Source of the DNA: Betaproteobacteria bacterium Ga0077532
Lineage (GTDB): Bacteria; Pseudomonadota; Gammaproteobacteria; Burkholderiales; Ga0077523
Direction: 5' to 3'
NCBI GenBank assembly: GCA_001464895.1
Contig: LNEE01000031.1
Span: forward strand, 62,001 to 126,000
Length of the DNA: 64,000 nt
The notes beneath the pieces were generated by a model that saw nothing but the letters and a program-made list of their open reading frames with translations, had not been told where the DNA came from and made no database searches. Positions 17,784 through 28,016 of the stretch are shown here, piece by piece; within the stretch, counting starts at the first letter, position 1, and the number at the start of each line of letters is the position of its first letter. A program made the translations under genes and the position numbers.

Positions 17784-19025
17784 GTGCCCTTTCAGCTGTT
17801 GCGGTTTGCACTCTCGTCGAAGCACCCGGAACCGCGCATGTTCCGGACGCCAGAGCGGCTGAAGGGCAGCTACGACGCCGTGATCATCGGTGCCGGCGGG
17901 CACGGTCTCGCTGCGGCCTACTACCTCGCCCGCGACCACGGCATGCGGAATGTGGCGGTGCTCGAGAAGGGCTACATCGGTGGCGGCAACACCGGCCGCA
18001 ACACCACGATCATCCGGTCGAATTACCTCACGCCCGAAGGCGTGGCGTTCTACGACCAGTCGGTGCGCCTGTGGCAGGACCTCGCCACCGACTTCGACCT
18101 GAACCTCTTCTATTCCACCCGCGGCCACTTCACGCTCGCGCACACCGATTCCGCCGTGCGGACGATGCGGTGGCGGGCCGAGGTCAACAAGCATCTGGGC
18201 GTCGACAGCGAACTGGTCGGCCCCGAGGCCGTGAAGGCCGCCTGCCCGCAGATCGACCTCTCCTGCGGCGGCAATGCCCCGATTCTCGGCGCGCTTTATC
18301 ACGCCCCCGGCGCGATCGCCCGGCACGACGCCGTGGCGTGGGGCTACGGACGCGGCGCTGACCAGCGGGGCGTCGAGATCCATCAGCAGACCGAGGTGCT
18401 CGGCATCGACATCGTCGGCGGCCGAGTCCAGGGCGTGAAGACGTCCAAGGGATACATCTCGACGCCGCGTGTGCTCTCCGCCGTCGCCGGCTTCACGCCG
18501 CGGATCACCCACATGGTCGGTCTGCGCACCCCCATCTACGTACACCCGCTGCAGGCGATGGTCACCGAGCCCATGAAGCCCTGGCTCGATCCGATCCTCG
18601 TGTCCGGCAGCCTGCACATCTACGTCAGCCAGTCGGCCCGCGGCGAACTCGTGATGGGGGCTTCGCTCGATCCGTACGAACTCCATTCCACCCGATCCAG
18701 CCTCGATTTCGTGGAGGGCCTCGCGGCCCACATGCTCGACATGTTCCCGTTCCTCTCGCACGCAAAGGTCAACCGGCAGTGGGCCGGGATGGCCGACATG
18801 ACCCCCGACTTCGCGCCCGTGATGGGCACGACCCCGGTCGAAGGCTTCTACCTCGACGCCGGGTGGGGCACGTGGGGTTTCAAGGCAACTCCGGTGTGCG
18901 GCATGACCATGGCCCACACCGTGGCCACCGGTCGGGATCACGATCTCATCGGTGCGTTCAACCTGTCCCGGTTCGCGCGCTACGAGCTCACCGGCGAGAA
19001 GGGGGCGGCCAGTGTCGGACACTGA
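17784..19025 (+). CDS. mgdA: N-methylglutamate dehydrogenase subunit A (SoxB-like)
   Basis: A 413-residue flavoprotein homologous to the beta subunit of heterotetrameric sarcosine oxidase. The N-terminal FAD motif is IIGAGGHGLAAAYYL (about 34-48), and His181 in ARHDAVAWGY matches the histidine that binds FMN covalently in SoxB. In N-methylglutamate dehydrogenase this complex oxidises N-methylglutamate to glutamate and releases the methyl group as formaldehyde or methylene-tetrahydrofolate. The GTG start at 17784 gives the usual SoxB-type N-terminal extension; ATG 17838 is an alternative. Linkage to gmaS and mgsABC supports mgd rather than sarcosine oxidase. Confidence 0.85.
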   Translation: MPFQLLRFALSSKHPEPRMFRTPERLKGSYDAVIIGAGGHGLAAAYYLARDHGMRNVAVLEKGYIGGGNTGRNTTIIRSNYLTPEGVAFYDQSVRLWQDLATDFDLNLFYSTRGHFTLAHTDSAVRTMRWRAEVNKHLGVDSELVGPEAVKAACPQIDLSCGGNAPILGALYHAPGAIARHDAVAWGYGRGADQRGVEIHQQTEVLGIDIVGGRVQGVKTSKGYISTPRVLSAVAGFTPRITHMVGLRTPIYVHPLQAMVTEPMKPWLDPILVSGSLHIYVSQSARGELVMGASLDPYELHSTRSSLDFVEGLAAHMLDMFPFLSHAKVNRQWAGMADMTPDFAPVMGTTPVEGFYLDAGWGTWGFKATPVCGMTMAHTVATGRDHDLIGAFNLSRFARYELTGEKGAASVGH

Positions 19026-19049
19026 CATCCTCCAAAGCGGAGGCCGCGC

Positions 19050-19313
19050 ATGAAGCTCCTCTGCTGCCCCGTGAACGGTCTGCGGCCCGTGTCCGAATTC
19101 GCATACGGTGGCGAGGTCCGCGCGATGCCCGACCCTGCGACCTGCTCGGACGACCAATGGGCCGACCACGTCTTCAACCGCTCCGGCATCCCGGGCGTGA
19201 AGATCGAGTGGTGGTACCACCTGCCGAGTGGCGTCTGGTTCCACGCCGAGCGCGATGTCGTCGCCGACCGCGTTCTGCGCACGTGGATGCCCGGCGAGGA
19301 GGCAGCGCCATGA
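19050..19313 (+). CDS. mgdB: N-methylglutamate dehydrogenase subunit B (SoxD-like)
   Basis: An 87-residue homologue of the sarcosine oxidase delta subunit, with the family core EFAYGGE and WWYHLPSGVWFHAERD. In SoxD a zinc ion is held by a CPxC pair near the N-terminus and a later His/Cys pair. Here the first motif is Cys-Pro-Val-Asn (residues 6-9), so one cysteine is replaced, and the Cys after His57 is also absent. The stop overlaps the ATG of mgdC (ATGA at 19310-19313). The start follows an AAGCGGAGG-like ribosome site. Small size and position identify it. Confidence 0.82.
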   Translation: MKLLCCPVNGLRPVSEFAYGGEVRAMPDPATCSDDQWADHVFNRSGIPGVKIEWWYHLPSGVWFHAERDVVADRVLRTWMPGEEAAP

Positions 19314-22210
19314 CGACGCGCCTGCCGCCGGTCGACGGCGAATGGATCGACCGCAAGAAGTCCCTCGGCTTCCGGTTCGAGGGCGGCGATTTCACGGGCT
19401 TTGCGGGTGACACCCCGGCGAGTGCCCTGTGGGCTGCCGGCGTTCGCACCCTCGGCCGCAGTTTCAAGTACCACCGGCCGCGCGGCCTGCTCTCCGCCGC
19501 GAACCACGACGTCAACGCGATGGTGCAGTGGGGGCAGAAGCTCAACACGCGCGCCGACGTGGAAGCGCTCGTCGACGGCATGGTGCTGGACGCGATCAAC
19601 ACGCAAGGCGGCGTGGCGTCCGACCGCCTTCGCATCCTGAATTCGCTCGGTCGTTTCCTCCCGGTCGGCTTCTACTACAAGGCGTTCCATCGTCCGAAGG
19701 CGCTTGCGGCCTTCTGGGAGCGCGTCTTCCGACGGCTCACCGGTCTCGGTCGGCTCGACTTCTCCACGCCCCACATCCGCACTCCGAAGCGTTACGACTA
19801 CGCCGACGTTCTCGTGGTCGGTGCCGGTCCGTCGGGGCTTTCCGCCGCGCTCGCCGCCGCCCGCACCGGCGCGCAGGTTGTCGTCGTCGACGAGAACGCC
19901 CGCATCGGTGGCAGCCTCGTGTATCAGCGGGGCGGCGCCGCCGCGACGCTCGACCGGCTGCGCGCGTTGGAGGTGGAGCTTCGCGCGATGCCGAACGTGT
20001 CATTGCGACCCGCCACGCTTGCGGCCGGGTGGTACACCGATCACTGGGTGCCGCTCATCGACGCGACCCGCATGACGAAGCTGCGCGCCCGCGCCGTCGT
20101 CGTGGCGGGTGGCGTGTTCGAGCAGCCCGCGGTCTTCCGCGGTAACGATGTTCCCGGCGTGATGCTCGCGTCCGCCGCGCAGCGGCTGGTCTATCGCCAT
20201 GCCGTGAAGCCCATGAACACCGCCGTGGCGCTCGTCGGCAACGCGGACGGCTATCGCGCCGTGCTCGACCTGCTCGCGGCCGGCGTCACCGTCGCGGCCG
20301 TCGTGGACCTGCGGCCCGCCGGCGAGCCTGGCCCGTTCGGCGGTGCGGTCCGGGACCACGGAGTGCGCGTCCTCGCAGGTCATGGCGTCTACGAAGCCGT
20401 GGCCGAGGGCGACCGCCTGGCGGCGGCGTTGGTGTGCCCGCTCGACGCTGCGGGGAACGCCGTCACCGGCAAGGTCACCCGCATTCCGTGCGACGGACTC
20501 GTGATGAGCGTCGGCTGGGCCCCCGCGGCGGCCATGCTCTATCAGGCGGGCACGCGGATGCGCTTCGATCCGGTCACGCAGCAGTTCGTCCCGGAGAGAC
20601 TCGGCGACGGCATCTTCGCTGCCGGTCGCGTGAACGGCGTCCATGACATCGAGGCGCGTTTCCTCGACGGCACGCGCGCCGGACTCGAAGCCGCGCGACA
20701 CGCCGGCCGTACCGTCGAAGGGCCGATGCCCGTCGTGCCAGCCGAGACCGTTGCACCGTCCCACCCGTGGCCGTTCGTCTCGCATCCGTCCGGCAAGGAC
20801 TTCGTCGATTTCGACGAGGATCTGCAGACGAAGGACTTCGCGAATGCCGTGCAGGAAGGCTTCGACAACATCGAGCTGCTGAAGCGCTACTCCACCGTCG
20901 GCATGGGGCCGTCGCAGGGAAAGCACTCGAACATGAACGCGATCCGAATCCTCGCGAAGCTGCGCGGGATGCAGCCCGGCGAGGTGGGCACGACGACCGC
21001 GCGGCCGTTCTTCCATCCCGTGCCGCTGTCGCACCTCGCAGGGCGCGGTTTCCATCCGCACCGCGAGACACCCTTCCACCCGCGTCACGTCGCGCTCGGC
21101 GCGAAGTGGATGCAGGCGGGCATCTGGCTGCGTCCCGAGTACTACGAAGTCGCCGGTGAATCGCGCGAGGCCTGCATCCGCGCCGAGGTCCGCGCCGTGC
21201 GCTCGGGCGTCGGCCTCATCGATGTGGGAACGCTGGGCAAGCTCGAACTGCGCGGGCCCGACGCGGCGAAGTTCCTCGAGCGCGTGTACGTCGGCAAGTT
21301 CGCGGGGCTGAAGCCCGGCATGACGCGCTACGGCGTGATGGTCGACGAGTCCGGCGTCGTCATCGACGACGGGGTGATCGCGCGCCTCTCCGACGAGCAC
21401 TTCTACTTCACGACGACCACGACGGGCTCGGCGACCGTCTACCGTGAACTGCAGCGGCTGAACGCCGAATGGAACATGGAGATCGGCATCGTCAACGCGA
21501 CCGGTGCCTTCGCGGCGCTGAACCTCGCGGGGCCGCATTCGCGCGCGGTGCTCGGACGCCTCACCAGCGTCGATCTCACGCACGCCGCGTTTCCCTACCT
21601 CGGGCTCCGCGAGACGGAAGTGGCCGGCGCGCCGGTGCGCCTGATGCGCGTGGGGTTCGTGGGCGAGACCGGCTACGAGATCCACGTGCCCGCCGAGTAC
21701 GCGCTGCACGTGTGGGACGCCATCATGGAAGCCGGGCGCGCCGAGGGCATCCGCCCGTTCGGCGTCGAGGCCCAGCGCATGCTGCGGCTCGAGAAGGGAC
21801 ACATCATCGTGGGTCAGGACACCGACGGACTCACGACGCCCGACGAGGCCGCACTCGAATGGGCGGTGAAGATGGACAAGCCCTTCTTCGTGGGTCAGCG
21901 CAGCCTCGCCATCCTGAAGAAGCGCGGGCCGCGCCAGAAGCTCGTCGGGTTCGCGCTGGAGCCCGGTGCGTCGGTGGTGCCGAAGGAATGCCACCTCGTG
22001 ATCATCGACGGCGCCATCAAGGGGCGCGTCACGAGCATCGGCTTCAGCGAAGCGCTCGGCCACCACGTGGGCCTCGCGCTCGTCGCCCCCGACATCACCG
22101 CGGAAGGCACCGCGCTGCCGATCCGCGTCGACAACGCCTACGCCGCGGCGCGGGTCGTGCCGCTTCCCTTCTACGATCCTGCCGGCGACCGGCAGAAGCT
22201 CCCGGACTGA
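19310..22210 (+). CDS. mgdC: N-methylglutamate dehydrogenase subunit C (SoxA-like)
   Basis: A 966-residue homologue of the sarcosine oxidase alpha subunit. Order: an N-terminal domain with GRSFKYHRPRGLLS (about 45-58), a pyridine-nucleotide/FAD Rossmann domain with VVGAGPSGLSAAL (about 168-180), and a C-terminal GcvT-like tetrahydrofolate domain (about 590-960) that transfers the oxidised methyl carbon to folate. ATG 19310 overlaps the mgdB stop and gives a normal length (SoxA about 965-1000); the frame is open farther upstream only by chance. The folate domain links methylamine nitrogen use to C1 metabolism and to purU downstream. Confidence 0.87.
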   Translation: MTTRLPPVDGEWIDRKKSLGFRFEGGDFTGFAGDTPASALWAAGVRTLGRSFKYHRPRGLLSAANHDVNAMVQWGQKLNTRADVEALVDGMVLDAINTQGGVASDRLRILNSLGRFLPVGFYYKAFHRPKALAAFWERVFRRLTGLGRLDFSTPHIRTPKRYDYADVLVVGAGPSGLSAALAAARTGAQVVVVDENARIGGSLVYQRGGAAATLDRLRALEVELRAMPNVSLRPATLAAGWYTDHWVPLIDATRMTKLRARAVVVAGGVFEQPAVFRGNDVPGVMLASAAQRLVYRHAVKPMNTAVALVGNADGYRAVLDLLAAGVTVAAVVDLRPAGEPGPFGGAVRDHGVRVLAGHGVYEAVAEGDRLAAALVCPLDAAGNAVTGKVTRIPCDGLVMSVGWAPAAAMLYQAGTRMRFDPVTQQFVPERLGDGIFAAGRVNGVHDIEARFLDGTRAGLEAARHAGRTVEGPMPVVPAETVAPSHPWPFVSHPSGKDFVDFDEDLQTKDFANAVQEGFDNIELLKRYSTVGMGPSQGKHSNMNAIRILAKLRGMQPGEVGTTTARPFFHPVPLSHLAGRGFHPHRETPFHPRHVALGAKWMQAGIWLRPEYYEVAGESREACIRAEVRAVRSGVGLIDVGTLGKLELRGPDAAKFLERVYVGKFAGLKPGMTRYGVMVDESGVVIDDGVIARLSDEHFYFTTTTTGSATVYRELQRLNAEWNMEIGIVNATGAFAALNLAGPHSRAVLGRLTSVDLTHAAFPYLGLRETEVAGAPVRLMRVGFVGETGYEIHVPAEYALHVWDAIMEAGRAEGIRPFGVEAQRMLRLEKGHIIVGQDTDGLTTPDEAALEWAVKMDKPFFVGQRSLAILKKRGPRQKLVGFALEPGASVVPKECHLVIIDGAIKGRVTSIGFSEALGHHVGLALVAPDITAEGTALPIRVDNAYAAARVVPLPFYDPAGDRQKLPD

Positions 22211-22214
22211 CGCC

Positions 22215-22913
22215 ATGGCCGCACTGCGTACCAGCCCGATCTTCACTGCCCTCGAGGCGCACTCACCCGAGTGGGGCGAGCACGCCGGCATGCGCGTCGC
22301 GTTGCGACTGCGTGACGAGAATGCCGCCAAAGCCGACACGCTCGCGCTCACCGATGTCTCGTCCCTCGTGCGCACCGGTCTCAAGGGCCCCGGCGCCGTC
22401 CAATGGCTCGAGGGGCAGGGAGTGCCCGTCCCGCAGGGCTTCAATCGCTGGCTCCCGCTTCCCGAAGGCGGCCTCGTCGCGCGACTCGCGCGCACCGAGT
22501 TCCTGATCGAGGACGGCTGGGCCGGTGGCCCCGTGGTGCGCCTCGCCGCCGCGCTGCGCACCACGGTCCCCGGCGTCTATCCGGTGCCCCGCCAGGACTG
22601 CGCGATCGACATCTGCGGCGCCAACGCGCCCGATCTCTTCGCCGAGACCTGCACCGTCCCGTTCGCACTCGACCCGTTGGAGGCGCGCATCGTCACCCTC
22701 ACGACGATGGTCGGGGTCGGGGTCACGGTGCTGCGCCACGACGTGCAGGGCCGGCCTTGCTGGCGCGTGTGGTGCGATGGCACCTCGGGTCCGTATCTAT
22801 GGGAGACGCTCACGAGCATCGCCGCCGAACATGGCGGCGGGCCGATGGGCGTCCGCGTGCTTCACGGAGATATCTCGCAACCAGTTGCAGGTACGCAAGG
22901 AGGGAGGCCATGA
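22215..22913 (+). CDS. mgdD: N-methylglutamate dehydrogenase subunit D (SoxG-like)
   Basis: A 232-residue homologue of the small gamma subunit of sarcosine oxidase, which packs against the GcvT-like domain of the alpha subunit. Family sequence is weakly conserved, so identification rests on the overall pattern ([18 protein letters not shown], then ARTEFLIED) and the mgdABCD order. It starts 4 bp after the mgdC stop and overlaps gmaS by 4 bp (22910-22913). Confidence 0.78.
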   Translation: MAALRTSPIFTALEAHSPEWGEHAGMRVALRLRDENAAKADTLALTDVSSLVRTGLKGPGAVQWLEGQGVPVPQGFNRWLPLPEGGLVARLARTEFLIEDGWAGGPVVRLAAALRTTVPGVYPVPRQDCAIDICGANAPDLFAETCTVPFALDPLEARIVTLTTMVGVGVTVLRHDVQGRPCWRVWCDGTSGPYLWETLTSIAAEHGGGPMGVRVLHGDISQPVAGTQGGRP

Positions 22914-24244
22914 CGCCAGCAGAGGCGAAGCAGTTCTTCGAGAAGCACGGGATCCGATACATCCTTGCCCAGTTCGTCGACATTCACGGCGCCGCGAAGG
23001 CCAAGGCGGTGCCCGCGGAGCACCTGGAGATGGTGCTGAAGGATGGCGCCGGATTCGCCGGTTTTGCCCTTTGGGGGTTCGGCATGGGCCCCCACGGCCC
23101 CGACTACATGGCGGTCGGGGATCTCGATACGCTGACGCCCATCCCGTGGATGCCCGGCTACGCCCGCATGTGCACCTGGGGCCACGTGAATGGCAAGCCC
23201 TACGCGTTCGATTGCCGCACGGCGTTGAAGCGCCAACTCGACGCGCTCGCCGACAAGGGCATGACGCTCTTCACCGGCATCGAGCCGGAGTTCATGTTGC
23301 TGAAGCGCGGTCCGGACGGGCGCATCGTGCCCGGCGACGACACCGATACGCTCGAGAAGCCCTGCTACGACTACAAGGGCCTCGCGCGGCAGTCCGAGTT
23401 CCTCGACCAGCTCACGCAGTCGGCGCGCGCGGTCGACATCGACGTGTACGAGATCGACCACGAGGATGCGAACGGCCAGTTCGAGGTGAACTACACCTTC
23501 GGCGACGCGATGAAGTCGGCGGACCGGTTGATCTTCATCCGCATGGCGGCCTCCGAGATCGCACACAAGCTGGGGCTCGTCGCCACGTTCATGCCGAAGC
23601 CCTTCTCGAACCGCACCGGAACGGGGACGCACTTCCATCTCTCCATCGGCAATGCGACGTCGAAGAACCTCTTTCACGACGCCTCCGATCCGCGCGGTCT
23701 GGGCCTCTCGAAGATGGGTTACCAGTTCCTCGGCGGTCTGCTCGCCCATGCCCGCGGCCTCACCGCGCTGTGCGCGCCGACGGTGAACTCCTACAAGCGC
23801 CTCGTCGTGGGCCGTGCCCTGTCGGGTGCCACATGGGCGCCGGCCTACATCACGTACGGCAACAACAACCGGACGTGCATGGTGCGCGTGCCCTACGGCC
23901 GGCTGGAGATGCGTCTCCCCGACGGCGCAGTGAACCCGTATCTCGCCACCATCGCGATCCTGGCGGCGGGCATGGACGGCATCGCCCGCGAACTGGATCC
24001 CGGTGAGCCGAACAACACCAACCTCTACGAATGGTCGCCCGAGCAGTTGGAGAAGGCGGGCATCGGTGTACTGCCGCAGAACCTCGGTGAAGCACTGAAC
24101 GAGTTCGAAGCCGATCCGGTGATCGTCGACGCGGTCGGGAAGGACCTCGCGGCCGAGTTCATCCGGCTGAAGCGCATGGAATGGATCGAGTACCAGCGGC
24201 ACGTGTCCGCCTGGGAAGTGGAGCGGTACCTGGAGTTCTTCTGA
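22910..24244 (+). CDS. gmaS: Gamma-glutamylmethylamide synthetase
   Basis: A 444-residue glutamine-synthetase-superfamily enzyme (GlnT/GMAS branch) that ligates methylamine to glutamate with ATP. Characteristic segments include [15 protein letters not shown], the [12 protein letters not shown]/metal loop and the R-rich [13 protein letters not shown] substrate region. Its length equals that of characterised GMAS enzymes. ATG 22910 overlaps the mgdD stop and follows AAGGAGGGAGG, a strong ribosome site. Flanked by mgdABCD and mgsABC, the full N-methylglutamate pathway set, so methylamine rather than ammonia is the likely amine. Confidence 0.87.
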   Translation: MTPAEAKQFFEKHGIRYILAQFVDIHGAAKAKAVPAEHLEMVLKDGAGFAGFALWGFGMGPHGPDYMAVGDLDTLTPIPWMPGYARMCTWGHVNGKPYAFDCRTALKRQLDALADKGMTLFTGIEPEFMLLKRGPDGRIVPGDDTDTLEKPCYDYKGLARQSEFLDQLTQSARAVDIDVYEIDHEDANGQFEVNYTFGDAMKSADRLIFIRMAASEIAHKLGLVATFMPKPFSNRTGTGTHFHLSIGNATSKNLFHDASDPRGLGLSKMGYQFLGGLLAHARGLTALCAPTVNSYKRLVVGRALSGATWAPAYITYGNNNRTCMVRVPYGRLEMRLPDGAVNPYLATIAILAAGMDGIARELDPGEPNNTNLYEWSPEQLEKAGIGVLPQNLGEALNEFEADPVIVDAVGKDLAAEFIRLKRMEWIEYQRHVSAWEVERYLEFF

Positions 24245-24285
24245 TCGCGCCGGCCGTGAGCGGCCGGTGCAATGGAGCGTGAGAC

Positions 24286-25182
24286 ATGTGTGGAATCGTG
24301 GGACTTCTCGTGAAGAAGCCCGAGCTGCGTGAGTCGCTCGGGCGGCTGATGGTGCCGATGATGGTGGAGATGGCTGCGCGCGGTCCGGAGTCGGCCGGCC
24401 TCGCCGTCTTCACCGGGCCGATCGGCGCCGATCGTCGGAAGTTCAGCCTGTACGCCCCCTCGTGGAGCTACGACTGGGCGGGCTTCGAGGCGGCGTTCAT
24501 CCAGCATTTCGGCACGCATGCGTCGATCGACATCTGCGGCAACCACGCGGTGCTCGAATGCGACGAGTCCGCCGCGCGGGTGAAGCCCTGGCTCGCGGAG
24601 ACCTTTCCCCAGCTGCACATGCTGGCGGCCGGGCGTGCGATGGACATCTACAAGGACATCGGGCATCCGGCGGCCGTGGCAGACCGCTACGACTTCTCGT
24701 CGCTGACGGGCACGCACCTCGTCGGCCACACGCGGATGGCGACGGAGTCCGCCGTGACGCCCGATCGCGCCCACCCGTTCACCGCCGGCGAGGACTTCTG
24801 TCTCGTGCACAACGGCACCATCTCGAATCCGTACATGATCCGTCGCAAGCTGGAGCATCACGGCATCCGCTTCGAGACCGACAACGACACCGAGGCCGCT
24901 TGTCGCTACCTCGAGTGGCGCATGCGCGAAGGCGATGACCTCGAGACCGCGCTGCAGAAGGGTTTCGAGGAGCTGGACGGCTTCTACACGTTCCTCATCG
25001 GCACCGGCGACAAGCTGGCACTGGTGCGCGATGCGTTCGCCTGCAAGCCCGCCATCGTGGCGGAGACCGACGACTACGTGGCCGTGGCCTCCGAGTTCCG
25101 TGCCCTGGCCCACCTGCCCGGCATCGATCACGCGAAGCTGTTCGAGCCCATGCCCGAGGAGATCTATTCGTGGAAAGTGTGA
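24286..25182 (+). CDS. mgsA: N-methylglutamate synthase subunit A (class II amidotransferase)
   Basis: A 298-residue N-terminal-nucleophile glutamine amidotransferase. Met-Cys2-Gly-Ile at the start supplies the catalytic cysteine once Met is removed, and GHTRMATES and VHNGTISN are class II substrate-site motifs. In N-methylglutamate synthase it corresponds to the amidotransferase part of glutamate synthase and takes gamma-glutamylmethylamide or glutamine. The related GlxB is the main alternative name. Its stop overlaps mgsB by 13 bp. Confidence 0.84.
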   Translation: MCGIVGLLVKKPELRESLGRLMVPMMVEMAARGPESAGLAVFTGPIGADRRKFSLYAPSWSYDWAGFEAAFIQHFGTHASIDICGNHAVLECDESAARVKPWLAETFPQLHMLAAGRAMDIYKDIGHPAAVADRYDFSSLTGTHLVGHTRMATESAVTPDRAHPFTAGEDFCLVHNGTISNPYMIRRKLEHHGIRFETDNDTEAACRYLEWRMREGDDLETALQKGFEELDGFYTFLIGTGDKLALVRDAFACKPAIVAETDDYVAVASEFRALAHLPGIDHAKLFEPMPEEIYSWKV

Positions 25183-25889
25183 CCGCCGACCGCGCGGCCG
25201 TTGCAACGCGCCGCTTCGACCTCGCGCACGGGACCGTGCGCGACCTGAACCACTTCCTCCACCGCGAGCTGCCCGGCAGCGGTGTGACGCGTGTCGACGT
25301 CGAGAATCCCGGTGGCCGCCACGCGATCGCCGTGGGCATCGACCATCCGGTGGACGTCGAAGTCCTCGGCCACGGCGGCTACTACCTCGCGGGGATGAAC
25401 AAGCACGCGAACATCACCGTCCACGGCAACGTGGGCTGGGGCGTCGCCGAGAACATGATGTCGGGCACCGTCCGCGTGAAGGGCTTCGCGTCCGAAGCCG
25501 CCGGCGCCACAGGGCACGGCGGCACGCTGATCATCGAGGGCGACGCGAGCCTGCGTTGCGGCATCTCGATGAAGGGCATCGACATCGTGGTGGGCGGCAG
25601 CATCGGCAACTACTCCGCGTTCATGGCGCAGGCCGGCCGGCTCGTCGTGTGCGGGGATGCGGGCGACGCCCTGGGTGACTCGCTCTACGAAGCCGTGATC
25701 TACGTGCGCGGCCGCATCAAGTCGCTGGGCGCCGACGCGCGCGAGGAGCCGATGACCGCCGCTGACCTCGCGGCCGTCGCCGAACTGCTCGGCCGCGCCG
25801 GCTTCCCGTACGCCCCTTCCGAGTTCAAGCGCGTGGCTTCGGCCCGCAGCCTCTATCACTGGAACGCCGACGCGGACCAGGAGTACTGA
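25170..25889 (+). CDS. mgsB: N-methylglutamate synthase subunit B (GXGXG domain)
   Basis: A 239-residue protein made almost entirely of the right-handed beta-helix found at the C-terminus of glutamate synthase. The repeated Gly-x-x-Gly-x-Gly pattern runs through residues about 65-190 (HGNVGWGVAENMMSGTV, GGSIGNYSAFMAQAG and similar). It is structural and binds the other two subunits. The GTG start at 25170 overlaps the mgsA stop. No better start is visible. Confidence 0.83.
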   Translation: MESVTADRAAVATRRFDLAHGTVRDLNHFLHRELPGSGVTRVDVENPGGRHAIAVGIDHPVDVEVLGHGGYYLAGMNKHANITVHGNVGWGVAENMMSGTVRVKGFASEAAGATGHGGTLIIEGDASLRCGISMKGIDIVVGGSIGNYSAFMAQAGRLVVCGDAGDALGDSLYEAVIYVRGRIKSLGADAREEPMTAADLAAVAELLGRAGFPYAPSEFKRVASARSLYHWNADADQEY

Positions 25890-25918
25890 TCACGGGTCCG
25901 TCCCGGAGAGCACCGACC

Positions 25919-27280
25919 ATGAGCGCATCCCATCCCGATCGTCCTCTCTCCCGCGAGGAGAGCGCAGGCTACGACCGCAAGGTCCTCGACTACATCCGCG
26001 GCGCGGCGGCCCACGGTCTCTACGAGATCCGCGGGCTCGGCGCGAAGCGCCATCTGCCGAGCTTCGACGACCTCGTGTTCCTCGCGGGCTCGGCCTCCCG
26101 GTATCCGCTGGAAGGCTATCGCGAGAAGTGCACGACGAAGACCGTGCTCGGCACGCGCTACGCGAAGAAGCCGATCGTCCTCGACACGCCCATCACGTTC
26201 GCGGGCATGAGCTTCGGCTCGCTGTCGGCGCGCGTGAAGGAGGCGCTCGGGCGTGCAGCCACGGAGCTCGGCACGTCCACGACCACGGGCGACGGCGGCA
26301 TGACGCAGGAGGAACGGCGCTCTTCGAAGACGCTCGTCTACCAGTGCCTGCCGTCCCGCTACGGCTTCAATCCCGATGATCTCCGCAGCGCGGATGCCAT
26401 CGAGGTGGTGATCGGACAGGGTGCCAAGCCCGGCGGTGGCGGCATGCTGCTCGGGCAGAAGGTGAACCCGCGCGTCGCGAAGATGCGCACGCTGCCGGAG
26501 GGCATCGACCAGCGCTCCGCCTGCCGGCATCCCGACTGGACCGGTCCCGACGATCTCGCCATCAAGATCGAGGAACTGCGCGAGATCACCGACTGGGAGA
26601 AGCCGGTCTACGTGAAGGTGGGCGCCACGCGGACCTACAACGACGTGAAGCTCGCGGTGCATTCCGGTGCCGACGTCGTCGTGGTGGACGGCATGCAGGG
26701 CGGTACCGCTGCGACGCAGACGGTCTTCATCGAGCACGTGGGCATCCCGACGCTGGCAGCGCTGCGCCAGGCCGTCGAGGCGCTGGAAGAGATGGACATG
26801 CGCGGCAAGGTGCAGCTCATCGTCTCCGGGGGCATCCGCACCGGTGCCGACGTGGCCAAGGCGCTCGCGATGGGCGCCGACGCCGTGTCGATCGGGCAGG
26901 GCGCGTTGATGGCGATGGGCTGCAACGGCAGCTCGTGGTTCGGCGGTGGCGCACATCATGATGCGACCGCGGACTACGCCGCCATCGGCACCGCCCCCGG
27001 CTTCTGCCATCACTGTCACACGGGCAAGTGTCCGGTCGGCATCACGACGCAGGATGCCGAGCTTGAGCTGCGCCTCGATCCGATGATGGCCGCGCGCCAT
27101 CTGAAGAACTACTTCAAGACGATGACCATGGAGCTGACGACCGTGGCGCGCGCGTGTGGCAAGTCGAACGTGCATCACCTCGAACGTGAGGACCTCGTCG
27201 CACTCACGATCGAGGCTGCAGCCATGGCGAAGCTGCCGCTCGCCGGCACGAACTGGGTGCCCGGCGTGGGCAACCTCTGA
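25919..27280 (+). CDS. mgsC: N-methylglutamate synthase subunit C (FMN glutamate-synthase domain)
   Basis: A 453-residue FMN- and FeS-containing TIM-barrel protein homologous to the synthase domain of glutamate synthase. The barrel has IVSGGIRTGADVAKALAMGA for FMN phosphate binding, and the FeS cluster cysteines are Cys363, Cys366 and Cys371 in FCHHCHTGKCPVGI. With MgsA and MgsB it forms N-methylglutamate from methylamine (or its glutamyl amide) and 2-oxoglutarate. Last gene of the eight-gene operon; about 118 bp then separate it from a regulator on the same strand. Confidence 0.85.
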   Translation: MSASHPDRPLSREESAGYDRKVLDYIRGAAAHGLYEIRGLGAKRHLPSFDDLVFLAGSASRYPLEGYREKCTTKTVLGTRYAKKPIVLDTPITFAGMSFGSLSARVKEALGRAATELGTSTTTGDGGMTQEERRSSKTLVYQCLPSRYGFNPDDLRSADAIEVVIGQGAKPGGGGMLLGQKVNPRVAKMRTLPEGIDQRSACRHPDWTGPDDLAIKIEELREITDWEKPVYVKVGATRTYNDVKLAVHSGADVVVVDGMQGGTAATQTVFIEHVGIPTLAALRQAVEALEEMDMRGKVQLIVSGGIRTGADVAKALAMGADAVSIGQGALMAMGCNGSSWFGGGAHHDATADYAAIGTAPGFCHHCHTGKCPVGITTQDAELELRLDPMMAARHLKNYFKTMTMELTTVARACGKSNVHHLEREDLVALTIEAAAMAKLPLAGTNWVPGVGNL

Positions 27281-27398
27281 TCCATGTCCGCGAACGGCCA
27301 CGCGCGCGGATTGCGACGATGGGACGGCGCAAGGCACCGCAGGCGAGGCTGACCGCGGGCGCAACGGCGTGGCGCACAGGCTGCGCGCGGGGTGACCG

Positions 27399-28016
27399 GT
27401 GAGCGTCGATCAGCGCAAGCCCGGCGGCAACGGCGAGCGCTCGATGGAGCGTCACCTCGGTAACACGATCCGCGCGTACCGCTACAAGAATCACCTCACC
27501 ATCGGCGAAGTGGCCACGCAGGCCGGCATCAGCCAGGGCATGCTCTCCAAGATCGAGAACGGCCAGGCGGCCATGAGCCTCGACACGCTCGAACGCGTGG
27601 CCCGCGCTCTCGGGGTTCCCGTCGGTGATCTCTTCCGCGCCTACGACCTGCCGGCAGGTGGCGCCCGACTCGTGCGCAGCGACGAAGGGATGGAGGTCGT
27701 CCGGGGCGGCACCCAGCGTGGCTACACGTACAACCTGCTCGCGTACGACAAGGGGCCGCGCCGCAGCTTCGAGCCCTTCCTCGTCACCATGAACGACGAG
27801 ACGGAAGTGTTCCCCAGCTTCGAGCACCCTGGCACCGAGTTCATCCACCTCCTGCAGGGTCGCATCGAGTACCGCCACGGTCGTCACACGTACCTGATGG
27901 AACCGGGTGATTCGCTCACGTTCCGCGGCGACATCCCGCATGGTCCGGAGCGCCTGCTCGAGGTTCCGATCCGACTGCTCTCGATGATCGTCTACGGTGC
28001 CGGCGAGCTCGAATGA
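27399..28016 (+). CDS. XRE-family regulator with C-terminal cupin domain
   Basis: A 205-residue two-domain regulator. A helix-turn-helix of the XRE type (about 15-75, [14 protein letters not shown] as recognition part) is followed by a cupin sensor (about 125-195, with [18 protein letters not shown] and [16 protein letters not shown]). It sits just downstream of mgsC and before purU, so it probably senses an intermediate of amine or amide use. A paralog with near-identical cupin motifs lies at 40749 beside the amide operon. Start is GTG 27399. The ligand is unknown. Confidence 0.85.
   Translation: MSVDQRKPGGNGERSMERHLGNTIRAYRYKNHLTIGEVATQAGISQGMLSKIENGQAAMSLDTLERVARALGVPVGDLFRAYDLPAGGARLVRSDEGMEVVRGGTQRGYTYNLLAYDKGPRRSFEPFLVTMNDETEVFPSFEHPGTEFIHLLQGRIEYRHGRHTYLMEPGDSLTFRGDIPHGPERLLEVPIRLLSMIVYGAGELE

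Noticed and set aside
17784-22913. Heterotetrameric sarcosine oxidase soxBDAG.
   Set aside because: Subunits are homologous, but linkage to gmaS and mgsABC, with no serine hydroxymethyltransferase, fits N-methylglutamate dehydrogenase better. Not fully excluded.
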